Assembly (NCBI GenBank): GCA_903858975.1
Contig: CAIOKW010000260.1
Span: forward strand, 1-11,824
Length of the DNA stretch: 11,824 nt
Reading direction: 5' to 3'
From: Oligoflexia bacterium
GTDB taxonomy: Bacteria > Bdellovibrionota > UBA1018 > CAIMNF01
In this document: positions 1 through 6,739 of the stretch, piece after piece
How positions within the stretch are numbered: position 1 is the first letter of the stretch
Layout of the letters: each line of letters opens with the position of its first letter
Position numbers and translations under genes: made by a program
Notes under the pieces: generated by a model
Told to the model about the DNA's origin: nothing
Databases searched by the model: none
Seen by the model: the letters and a program-made list of their open reading frames with translations, nothing else

Positions 1-1587
1 ATTTCCCACCCCGATGCCGGGAAGACCACCCTTACCGAGAAACTCCTTCTCTACGGCGGAGCGATCCACTTGGCGGGTGCCGTTCGAGCCAAGGCCAATC
101 AGCGCCACACCACTTCTGACTGGATGGAAATTGAAAAGCAACGGGGGATCTCCATCAGTACTTCCGTTTTGCAGTTTGAATACAACGGAACCATCATTAA
201 CCTCCTCGATACTCCAGGCCACAAAGACTTCTCCGAGGACACCTATCGAACCCTCATGGCTGCTGATGCGGCCGTGATGCTGATCGATGCTGCAAAAGGG
301 GTCGAGCCTCAAACTCGTAAACTCTTCGAAGTCTGCCGCATGCGTGGAATTCCCATTTTCACGTTTATTAACAAAATGGATCGCCCCTCTCGTGAACCCT
401 TGGATCTACTCGACGAGCTTGAAAAAATTCTAGGAATTCGATCTTGCCCGATGACCTGGCCGATTGGATCAGGGGATCGCTTCCGCGGAGTTTATGATCG
501 CCAATCTCAAGAAATTCACTTCTTCCAAAAGGACCAAGAAACAAAAGGAAAGAAAGTTGAATCGAAGAAAATGTCCGGTGTCGAAGATCCGGAATTCCTA
601 AAATCCTTAGGCGGAGAAAAAAACGATACCTACGAAGCCAAAGAACTTTATGAACAGTTCAAAACTGAACTTGAGCTTCTTGAAATGGCGGGAGATGCGT
701 TTGACTGGGATCGTGTATTAAAAGGCGACCTCTCCCCGGTTTTCTTTGGTTCTGCCATGAATAACTTCGGGGTAGAGCGATTTTTAAACCGATTCATCGA
801 ATTAGCACCCACTCCGGCACCCCGCTCTACGGGTGAAAAAGAGATTGAGCCTACGAATCCCAAGTTCTCTGCATTTGTATTTAAGATTCAAGCGAACATG
901 GATCCCGCTCATCGTGACCGTGTCGCATTCATTCGCGTATGCTCTGGCCACTTTGATCGCAACATGATTGTAAAACATGCACGCTTAGAAAAAGACATCA
1001 AACTTGCCATGCCCGTAAGTTTCTTCGGACAAGAACGCGTAGTCGTAGACGAAGCCTGGCCTGGCGATGTGATCGGACTCGTTGATACTACCAGTTCACT
1101 TCGTATCGGAGATACGATTTCAGAGATCAAAGGACTCGAATACAAAGGCGTTCCATCGTTTTCACCGGAGCACTTTGCTAACGTCTTGATTCTCGACCCT
1201 ATGAAGCGTAAACAACTTCAAAAAGGTCTTGAACAGCTTTCAGAAGAAGGCGTCGTTCAGATTTATCGACAAAGAGGATTGGGCGACAAGGATCCAATTT
1301 TGGGCGCAGTCGGTGCGCTTCAGTTTGAAGTTCTTCAGCATCGCTTAAAGGCTGAGTACAACGTTGAAGTCAGAATCGAGAAGCTTGCCTATCAACACGC
1401 TCGCTGGGTCACCGGTGAGAACATGAATGCCGAGATTTTCGAAAGACGAGAAGATTCACGCTGTCTTCTGGATCGAGATGAAAATCCAGTACTACTCTTT
1501 AGAAGTGATTGGGCACTTCGTTGGGCAACTGATAACTATAAGGAACTTCAGTTCTTAATGACTGCTCCGACGAAGAAATCCAACTAA
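1..1587 (+). CDS. prfC: Peptide chain release factor 3 (5' truncated by window)
   Basis: RF3 is the cytoplasmic translational GTPase that removes RF1 or RF2 from the ribosome after termination. The frame is open from base 1, reading I-S-H-P-D-A-G-K-T-T, the G1/P-loop of RF3. The stop is TAA at 1585-1587. The GTPase signatures follow in order: switch I region with the conserved RGIS (about 145-156), DTPGH (G3) at 208-222 and NKMD (G4) at 370-381. Then come the two C-terminal beta-barrel domains, including a QFEVLQHRLKAEY-type segment near 1321-1359 typical of RF3. The window holds 528 residues. E. coli RF3 has 529, so probably only about 10-20 N-terminal residues are missing. A TTG at 70 could be mistaken for a start, but it lies after the P-loop. 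The gene converges on the patatin gene 12 bases downstream. The identification as RF3 rather than EF-G rests on the SDWMEIEKQRGIS context and overall length. Confidence 0.96.
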   Translation: MSHPDAGKTTLTEKLLLYGGAIHLAGAVRAKANQRHTTSDWMEIEKQRGISISTSVLQFEYNGTIINLLDTPGHKDFSEDTYRTLMAADAAVMLIDAAKGVEPQTRKLFEVCRMRGIPIFTFINKMDRPSREPLDLLDELEKILGIRSCPMTWPIGSGDRFRGVYDRQSQEIHFFQKDQETKGKKVESKKMSGVEDPEFLKSLGGEKNDTYEAKELYEQFKTELELLEMAGDAFDWDRVLKGDLSPVFFGSAMNNFGVERFLNRFIELAPTPAPRSTGEKEIEPTNPKFSAFVFKIQANMDPAHRDRVAFIRVCSGHFDRNMIVKHARLEKDIKLAMPVSFFGQERVVVDEAWPGDVIGLVDTTSSLRIGDTISEIKGLEYKGVPSFSPEHFANVLILDPMKRKQLQKGLEQLSEEGVVQIYRQRGLGDKDPILGAVGALQFEVLQHRLKAEYNVEVRIEKLAYQHARWVTGENMNAEIFERREDSRCLLDRDENPVLLFRSDWALRWATDNYKELQFLMTAPTKKSN

Positions 1588-1591
1588 CGGG

Positions 1592-1610
1592 TGCTCGGAT
1601 TATCCGAGCA
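1592..1610. terminator. Possible bidirectional hairpin between prfC and the patatin gene
   Basis: This is a perfect inverted repeat, TGCTCGGAT-T-ATCCGAGCA, with 9-base arms around one central base. As RNA it would form an 8-bp GC-containing stem with a 3-base loop. It lies 5 bases after the prfC stop and also contains the patatin stop codon (1600-1602, minus strand) in its loop. Position between convergent genes suggests transcription termination in both directions. Neither side is followed by a clear run of T, so intrinsic termination is unproven. Confidence 0.45.
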
Positions 1611-2739
1611 TAAATTGTTGGATTTCAATTTTGCGTTCTAAAGTATCTCGGTATCCGAGTTCCGCTAATTGCGTGGTGTAAGCTTTTTCAAAGGCAAGGT
1701 AGGATAAAAGATCCCAACCTTTATCCTCTTTTGCCCCCACCCCTTTTAATAAGAAGCGAATCAGACCTGGAAACTCCTTCAGTGTTCCCTTGGCGAGTTG
1801 CCCCAAGTCCTGACTCGGGCGTAGAGCCAAAATTGGAATTTGTTTGAGCGCACTGGGGTGAAGTAGACGTTGTTCTTCGGTCATTAGAGAAAGCGTATTA
1901 TTGATCCGCTCCGAACGTTCAATATCCGTTTCAAGAGAATCCAAGAATACTGCGTTGAGGAGCACTCCACCAATCTCAGCAATGGAGAGATCATCCCTTT
2001 TTAAAGTTTGATTGAGGGCTATCGTCTGCTCATTGGAACGCACATACCGAATACCAATTGCAATGATCTTCTCAGCCCCCAAATGAATGGCGGGACTCAA
2101 CGGAGAAGTGAGTCGTATACATCCATCACCATAGAGAGCCCCATCTAATTTTTCTGGCGGAAAAAAAACAGGGATCGCACTTGAAGCCATCACATGCTCG
2201 AGCATCAGAGGAGTTTTGATACCAATCCGAGTCGAACGAACCCAAGGCTGAATCGAATCGATACCATCAAAAAAACTGATTGCAGTTCCTGTGAGGTAGT
2301 TGGTCGCAGAAAAGCTGACCCCGTTCAATATCCCACGCTCAATAAACTCTGGAATTCTTTCCAAATTCAATGAGCCCTGAAGCAACTCACGCAAAGGGCG
2401 GGTATTGAGCAGGTAGTTTGCTCGCTTTTGACCCAAAAGTCCGCCCATCCCCAGCGTCCGAATCCAACGGGAACCTAGAGTTGCGACGGTCGCCGGGTCG
2501 CTTCGATAAATTCTCTCGGTCTCAAGAGTTGTCCAAAGGTCCCAAAGACTTTGAGTCGCCGCCTTGAAATCATCCGCACGAGAGGTGAGGTAGGCGCCAT
2601 TAATTGCACCGGCTGAAACCCCGGTAATGACCTTGAAAGGGGTTTCCTTTGTATTTGCGATCTCAGACAAGGCTTGAAGCACCCCGACTTGATACGCTGC
2701 CCTTGCTCCGCCTCCTGTGAGTACGAGTCCTAAGTTCAT
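1600..2739 (-). CDS. Patatin-like phospholipase family protein
   Basis: This is a 379-residue predicted lipid acyl hydrolase with the Ser-Asp catalytic dyad of the patatin family. Visible motifs are the glycine-rich oxyanion loop TGGGARAAYQ (residues 8-17), the nucleophile elbow GVSAG (40-44, Ser42), the conserved ASSAIPVFFPP segment (185-195) and the DG motif with Asp205-Gly206. All catalytic positions are present, so the enzyme should be active. There is no signal peptide or membrane segment, so it is probably cytoplasmic or exported by an unrecognised route. The C-terminal 150 residues, with LLSYLAFE and TQLAELGYRD near the end, match the longer bacterial patatin subfamily rather than a minimal domain. 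The start ATG (2737-2739) has no Shine-Dalgarno sequence but sits right where a TATAAT would initiate, so the mRNA may be leaderless. The substrate cannot be told from sequence. Confidence 0.92.
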   Translation of the reverse strand: MNLGLVLTGGGARAAYQVGVLQALSEIANTKETPFKVITGVSAGAINGAYLTSRADDFKAATQSLWDLWTTLETERIYRSDPATVATLGSRWIRTLGMGGLLGQKRANYLLNTRPLRELLQGSLNLERIPEFIERGILNGVSFSATNYLTGTAISFFDGIDSIQPWVRSTRIGIKTPLMLEHVMASSAIPVFFPPEKLDGALYGDGCIRLTSPLSPAIHLGAEKIIAIGIRYVRSNEQTIALNQTLKRDDLSIAEIGGVLLNAVFLDSLETDIERSERINNTLSLMTEEQRLLHPSALKQIPILALRPSQDLGQLAKGTLKEFPGLIRFLLKGVGAKEDKGWDLLSYLAFEKAYTTQLAELGYRDTLERKIEIQQFMLG

Positions 2740-2745
2740 AGTTTC

Positions 2746-2775
2746 ATTATATCAGTGATATTGAACTCGAGGTAA
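2746..2775 (-). promoter_or_regulatory. Candidate sigma70-type promoter of the patatin gene
   Basis: On the minus strand there is a perfect TATAAT at 2751-2746. A weak -35 match (TTACCT, 2775-2770) lies 18 bases upstream. Initiation about 7 bases after the -10 box falls at or next to the A of the patatin ATG, leaving no room for a leader. The -10 match is seen directly; promoter activity and start site are inferred. Confidence 0.5.
2749..2761. promoter_or_regulatory. 13-base dyad overlapping the patatin -10 box, possible operator
   Basis: ATATCA-G-TGATAT is a perfect palindrome with one central base. It overlaps three bases of the patatin -10 element and extends into the -10/-35 spacer, a usual position for a repressor site. 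It is short and AT-rich, so chance is possible, and no cognate regulator is identified. Confidence 0.3.
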
Positions 2776-2778
2776 TGG

Positions 2779-2807
2779 TTTCCTGAGTCCCCAAATTCGT
2801 TTAAAAT
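2779..2807 (+). promoter_or_regulatory. Weak candidate promoter of the zinc-ribbon membrane protein gene
   Basis: TAAAAT at 2802-2807 is a five-of-six match to the -10 box. A poor -35 (TTTCCT, 2779-2784) lies 17 bases upstream. The start site would be near 2814, just before the ATG at 2816, so this transcript might also be leaderless. If the later ATG at 2837 is used, the leader would be about 23 bases. Confidence 0.25.
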
Positions 2808-2815
2808 AACCTTAT

Positions 2816-3211
2816 ATGCCCTTTAGAAGCTCAGTAATGGTCCAAATTCAATCCAGAAACAATCGAGAGCTCCCCCAAACCCAGGGGAGGATCACTCGTG
2901 TCGACTGGGACAAGGTGGACCGGAGCAAGAACGCAGTAAAGACGTTTGGTATCTGGATTGGCATCATGTGCGGTTCATCTCTTGTTCCCTTTTGGCACTA
3001 TCTTCTGGTTCCCTCATTTTTTATCACTGCCTGGGTCATGGCCATGGATAAATTGAATGAACCTGCCCGGAGCGAGGGTGGAGACGGAGAATGCCCTCAG
3101 TGCCATCAACCGTTTAAGATTGAAAAATCAAAATGGACTCCTCGAATCACTGATACTTGTGGGAAGTGTTTCAATGATCTCGAAGTATTTATTCAAACCG
3201 CAAATCAATAA
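2816..3211 (+). CDS. Small membrane protein with C-terminal zinc ribbon, function unknown
   Basis: I do not recognise a named family for this 131-residue protein. Residues 1-42 are polar and basic. Residues about 43-78 form a hydrophobic stretch long enough for two short membrane helices separated near Pro58/Trp60-His61. The C-terminal part carries CPQC (Cys93, Cys96) and CGKC (Cys115, Cys118), a CxxC-x18-CxxC arrangement typical of a structural zinc ribbon. The start is uncertain. The ATG at 2816 has no Shine-Dalgarno sequence. An ATG at 2837 (MVQIQSRN) has only AGAAG upstream and would give 124 residues. Coding status is supported by the membrane-plus-zinc-ribbon layout and by its own promoter-like and terminator-like signals. 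Its last 23 bases overlap the 3' end of the convergent acyl-CoA synthetase gene. Either termini topology is possible; no function is assigned. Confidence 0.72.
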   Translation: MPFRSSVMVQIQSRNNRELPQTQGRITRVDWDKVDRSKNAVKTFGIWIGIMCGSSLVPFWHYLLVPSFFITAWVMAMDKLNEPARSEGGDGECPQCHQPFKIEKSKWTPRITDTCGKCFNDLEVFIQTANQ

Positions 3212-4865
3212 AGTGTTTGAAGTTTTTTTGAATTCGGTTCCGATTGAGCTTTTGAGTCTGTGTCAGTTCTTGTTGATCGACCAAAAAATCACGCGAGAGA
3301 ATCACGAATTGAGGTACAACCTCAGAAAGTTTCTTTTGCTTAAAAAGTTCTTCAATTTGAGAAGCGATTTTCTTTTTTAGCGTTTCATCTTCAACCGATA
3401 AGCCCTCAATGGCCCCCGGAGTGAATCGGTACTCCATCAATACATCTTCTTTCAGAGTAATAAGAGCTAGCACTGAAGGCTTACCCTCTCCGACAATACA
3501 AACGTTTGAAACCTCGGGAATTTCTTTTAAGGAATTCTCAATGGGTAAAGGCGCGACCATTCTTCCATTGGAAAGCTTAATAATGTCGCGGTTACGGCCA
3601 ATAATTTGTAATTCCTGACCCCATTCTCCAAGATCACCGGTCTTGAGCCACGAATCCTCGAGTAGAACTTCTGCTGTTCCCACTGGATCCTTCCAGTACC
3701 CTAAAAAAACATTCGGACCCCGAACGAGAATCTCTCCGTCAGTTGCAATCTTAATTTCTACTCCGTTTGGAGGCGCGCCAACACTTTTATAATCTATACG
3801 CTTGGGGTGGGTCAGAGTGATCAGGCCGCATGACTCACTCATTCCATAGATCTCTTGAATCTCAATCCCAATATTTGAAAACCACTTTGCAATGGTAGGA
3901 GGAAGTTTTGCAGCCCCCGAAACTGCGAGTTTCAATCGATCTAAGCCTAGCTGTTCTTTCACCTGACTCAGATAGAGGCGTTCTGCTAATTGCCCTACCT
4001 TTTCGATTTCCATCATTCTTTGAAATAACTTAGGCTTTTGGGTTTCAACTTGTTCTTTAAAACGCTCCCACACTCTTGGAACTGCTAAGAGCAAAGTGGG
4101 TCGCACCTCGCGCAATTCAGGTAAGAATCTTTCGAATTTAGAATTAAACCATACCGGATACCGCTGCCCAATGGCGACGGCGAGCGTTTGAATTTTTTCA
4201 GCAATATGAGCCAAAGGTAAAAATGAAAATAAATGACCTTCCATAAACGGAAGCTGCCATTCACGAGCAAGACTATCGGCAACGAAGGTTAATTGAGAAA
4301 GTCCAAGCATGACCCCCTTTGGAGTGCCGGTCGTGCCCGAAGTGAAAATAATCATCTGACAGGCTTGAGCGTCGAGTCGCTGAAGAAAGCGGGTCCCTTC
4401 ACTATGGAGGGTCTGATTTTCCAAATGGAGTAAACCCAAAACATTTTGGGCCATTTCCACAAATGTGAAAACCGTTTGCAGTTCAGGGCGCTCACCCAAT
4501 ACTCGATCTCTAAATGGAGAGGATTCAAGCAATATGAGCTTAGGCTCTACTTGATCAATCATAAGCCCCAGATCGTGCCCAGTGGTATTTGGGTGAACGC
4601 CTACGGAGATCGCGCCCACTAACCAGATGCCCATCTCCCATTGAACCCATTCGGGTGAATTGAGAGCATAGAGCATGACCCGATCCCCCGCCTTTATTCC
4701 CGACTTCTCGAGAGCGAGTGCAAACCGTACCGCTTGAAGCCAATAGGCTTCAGCACTGATGGCTGCCCAGTTGGCATCAGGATCCTTAAAATAAAGTGCA
4801 TCCTGCTTGGGCTGATCGTGCGCCCAAAGTTGCAGGCGATGTAGAATCGTTGAATTATCTCTCAT
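3189..4865 (-). CDS. Long-chain acyl-CoA synthetase (AMP-forming)
   Basis: This 558-residue member of the ANL adenylating superfamily probably activates fatty acids to acyl-CoA through an acyl-AMP intermediate. Visible motifs are the phosphate loop TSGTTGTPKG (residues 175-184), the A5 motif YGMSES (340-345), the ATP-ribose-binding TGD (409-411), and the hinge region IIGRNRDIIKLSNG (421-434). The C-terminal LTQTQKLNRN (534-543) supplies the likely catalytic lysine. The KLSNG hinge and LTxTxKLxR tail are those of long-chain or bubblegum-type synthetases rather than acetyl-CoA synthetase. No signal peptide is present, so a cytoplasmic or membrane-associated enzyme is expected. The ATG is 6 bases after the transglycosylase stop with no strong ribosome site, so the two genes are probably co-transcribed and may be translationally coupled. 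Chain-length preference is not readable. It resembles FadD functionally, but I give no symbol because it is a different subfamily. Confidence 0.93.
   Translation of the reverse strand: MRDNSTILHRLQLWAHDQPKQDALYFKDPDANWAAISAEAYWLQAVRFALALEKSGIKAGDRVMLYALNSPEWVQWEMGIWLVGAISVGVHPNTTGHDLGLMIDQVEPKLILLESSPFRDRVLGERPELQTVFTFVEMAQNVLGLLHLENQTLHSEGTRFLQRLDAQACQMIIFTSGTTGTPKGVMLGLSQLTFVADSLAREWQLPFMEGHLFSFLPLAHIAEKIQTLAVAIGQRYPVWFNSKFERFLPELREVRPTLLLAVPRVWERFKEQVETQKPKLFQRMMEIEKVGQLAERLYLSQVKEQLGLDRLKLAVSGAAKLPPTIAKWFSNIGIEIQEIYGMSESCGLITLTHPKRIDYKSVGAPPNGVEIKIATDGEILVRGPNVFLGYWKDPVGTAEVLLEDSWLKTGDLGEWGQELQIIGRNRDIIKLSNGRMVAPLPIENSLKEIPEVSNVCIVGEGKPSVLALITLKEDVLMEYRFTPGAIEGLSVEDETLKKKIASQIEELFKQKKLSEVVPQFVILSRDFLVDQQELTQTQKLNRNRIQKNFKHFIDLRFE
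3192..3229 (+). terminator. Weak intrinsic terminator of the zinc-ribbon gene
   Basis: TTCAAAC (3192-3198) pairs with GTTTGAA (3215-3221) across a 16-base loop that contains the stop codon. One G and then seven T (3223-3229) follow. The T run is good, but the 7-bp stem has only two G-C pairs, so efficiency is doubtful. It lies inside the coding end of the opposite acyl-CoA synthetase gene. Confidence 0.4.
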
Positions 4866-4871
4866 GATATT

Positions 4872-6704
4872 CTACTGAGACTTCAGCCCTCTAAATTCAG
4901 TTTCATTCGATTGCGCAATGCCTGAATCTTTTTTCATTTGTTCGGCATAAATCTTTGAATACCAATAATAGTTTCGACCAATCAAAGTTACATAATTTCT
5001 GGTCTCTGCAAACGGAATCAAGTCCAAAAACAAAAGTCTATTTTTGGTCGGATAACGCTTCTGCCAGCGATCCACTACTTCAGCGCCGGCATTGTAAGCC
5101 GCAAGCGCAAGCTCTACATCCCCATTATATCGATCCACCAGTCCCTCAAAGTACCGAATCCCGATTCTAATATTCACCTCAGGCTTCATGAGATCTTTCC
5201 GTTTCACCTTACGCTCAACGAGCTTCGCGGTCGCTGGCATAAGTTGCATTAAACCTACCGCTCCGACTCGAGAATAAGCTAGGTCTTGGAAGGCGCTCTC
5301 TTGACGAATGAGCGACGCAATCAAAAGTGGATTTACTTTCTTTGCACCGGCTAGAATTTTCTCCACATGTCGAAGCGGGTAGAAAAGTCGAAGGGTCGAA
5401 TCAACCACATACTCACTCTGAGTACGAAACACGCTGTCGAGCATTCTAAAGAGTGAAATCATATCCTTAGAGCGATACGCGAAAGTTGCCAAATAAAGCC
5501 GAACTCCCGGCTCAAGCTTCATCAAGAACTCTGGAGTTTTTCTTACAGGAGTCAGCAAGAGATAAACGCTGCGGTCATCATGAACTCGATCAAAGTCTTC
5601 AATTAGGCGAATCCAATGATTCAACTGCCCGTCTTTTTGGGTTCTGGTTTTTACGATCGGATCAATCGGCTTAGAAATGTTAGAGATTAAGATCGAGTCA
5701 CCATTATTGATCGAAAGCGTGTGATATCCCAGTGGGTTCATTCGAAAGAGTTCGTCGAAACTTGCCAGGAATTCGTCCTTCTTCTCTTCCATTCGCGCGC
5801 AATAGGCATTCCAGTAAAGGGCACGAGAGGAGTAGTCACTTGGCCCCATTTTTGCGAGGCGAGTAAAAACCGCTTGAGCCTGGTCACAGTTTTTCTGAAC
5901 TACAGAAATGAGTCCCAGACGAAAACGAACCAACTGAACATATTTATTAAGGGGAGAATTGATGTAGCACTGATCTGCTTTAGAATAGAGCGCTGTCGAA
6001 ATCTTAATCCGCTCTTCGTTCGGAAAAAACTCCTCTGACTTTAAACCCAGGTAAGCATAGAGCTCAGGATCCACACAAGTACTGGAGGCCTGAACATTTT
6101 TCACTAAAAGATCAAGCTCAGGACTCCATTCTTTAAATGTTTTGAGCGATCGATAATAATCACCTTCAATTTGTCCCTGAACCTTTTCAATCTTCCCTTG
6201 CTTCAATTGACTAAGCAAATGAGAAACCACCTTAGAATGGACTTTCTTTGCTTGCTTATTCATTTTGCCTGAACTTGCGCGCTGAGAGGCCTTTAGAGCC
6301 ACTTCGGTTTCGCTAGCATCCAGCTCATCTTCGTCATCAAACAGGGTTGCAATCCAGTCTGATTTCACAAACGAACACTCAGGGGCATTTTTAAAAAGCT
6401 TCTGACATTGGGCATAGGTCTTGTCGTCTGAACGGCCCTTTTTCTTCGCTTGCGCCTTTTGAATAAAAGCAATGAGTCGCATTCGCTCTGGAGTCATGGT
6501 TTCAGTGGAAATAGACTTCTTCAGCGCCTCTGAAAGGCGCATTCCCTGTCCCTCTGATACTTTGCTTGGATCAGGCTTTCTCATTTGGATCTCTTCGGAA
6601 TAGCTCGGCTGCTTCACGCTCTTCCCACTACATGCAGAGAATCCAAGACTGAGTGAAATACTCACAAAAAGAATCCATGATTTTGATCTACTCAAACCCA
6701 TCAT
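4872..6704 (-). CDS. Soluble-type lytic murein transglycosylase, predicted lipoprotein
   Basis: This 610-residue protein is predicted to cleave the MurNAc-GlcNAc bond of peptidoglycan, forming 1,6-anhydro-muramyl ends. The N-terminus has a basic start, a hydrophobic core (residues 10-22) and a lipobox-like GFSAC, so lipidation at Cys25 and anchoring in the envelope are likely. Residues about 160-430 are helical and repeat-like, resembling the superhelical arm of Slt70. The C-terminal SLT domain (about 455-580) contains RQESAF with catalytic Glu469, GLMQLMPAT (484-492) and AYNAG (536-540), all intact. Length and order match Slt70-type enzymes, though the arm is diverged. The region 110-160 is unusually charged, with an acidic DDEDELD cluster then a lysine-rich stretch. 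The start ATG (6702-6704) has GGA about 4-6 bases upstream; the next codon is also ATG. It is the first gene of a two-gene unit with the acyl-CoA synthetase. Confidence 0.92.
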   Translation of the reverse strand: MMGLSRSKSWILFVSISLSLGFSACSGKSVKQPSYSEEIQMRKPDPSKVSEGQGMRLSEALKKSISTETMTPERMRLIAFIQKAQAKKKGRSDDKTYAQCQKLFKNAPECSFVKSDWIATLFDDEDELDASETEVALKASQRASSGKMNKQAKKVHSKVVSHLLSQLKQGKIEKVQGQIEGDYYRSLKTFKEWSPELDLLVKNVQASSTCVDPELYAYLGLKSEEFFPNEERIKISTALYSKADQCYINSPLNKYVQLVRFRLGLISVVQKNCDQAQAVFTRLAKMGPSDYSSRALYWNAYCARMEEKKDEFLASFDELFRMNPLGYHTLSINNGDSILISNISKPIDPIVKTRTQKDGQLNHWIRLIEDFDRVHDDRSVYLLLTPVRKTPEFLMKLEPGVRLYLATFAYRSKDMISLFRMLDSVFRTQSEYVVDSTLRLFYPLRHVEKILAGAKKVNPLLIASLIRQESAFQDLAYSRVGAVGLMQLMPATAKLVERKVKRKDLMKPEVNIRIGIRYFEGLVDRYNGDVELALAAYNAGAEVVDRWQKRYPTKNRLLFLDLIPFAETRNYVTLIGRNYYWYSKIYAEQMKKDSGIAQSNETEFRGLKSQ

Positions 6705-6739
6705 TTTTCCGTACCCTAACCTTCATGTTGCAACACAAG

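Noticed and set aside
70..72. TTG as a possible start of prfC
   Set aside because: The conserved P-loop lies upstream in the same open frame, so the gene begins before the window.
3168..3221. Short direct repeat of AGTGTTT near 3168 and 3213
   Set aside because: Seven bases in an AT-rich region, with no further similarity; chance is sufficient.
3057..3380. 107-codon plus-strand frame overlapping the zinc-ribbon gene
   Set aside because: It is out of frame with the CxxC protein and runs antisense into the conserved acyl-CoA synthetase C-terminus.
6653..6739. Upstream extension of the GshB-like frame to an ATG at 6653
   Set aside because: The extra 29 residues have no GshB counterpart and would overlap the start of the divergent transglycosylase by 52 bases. 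The ATG at 6740 gives the family length.
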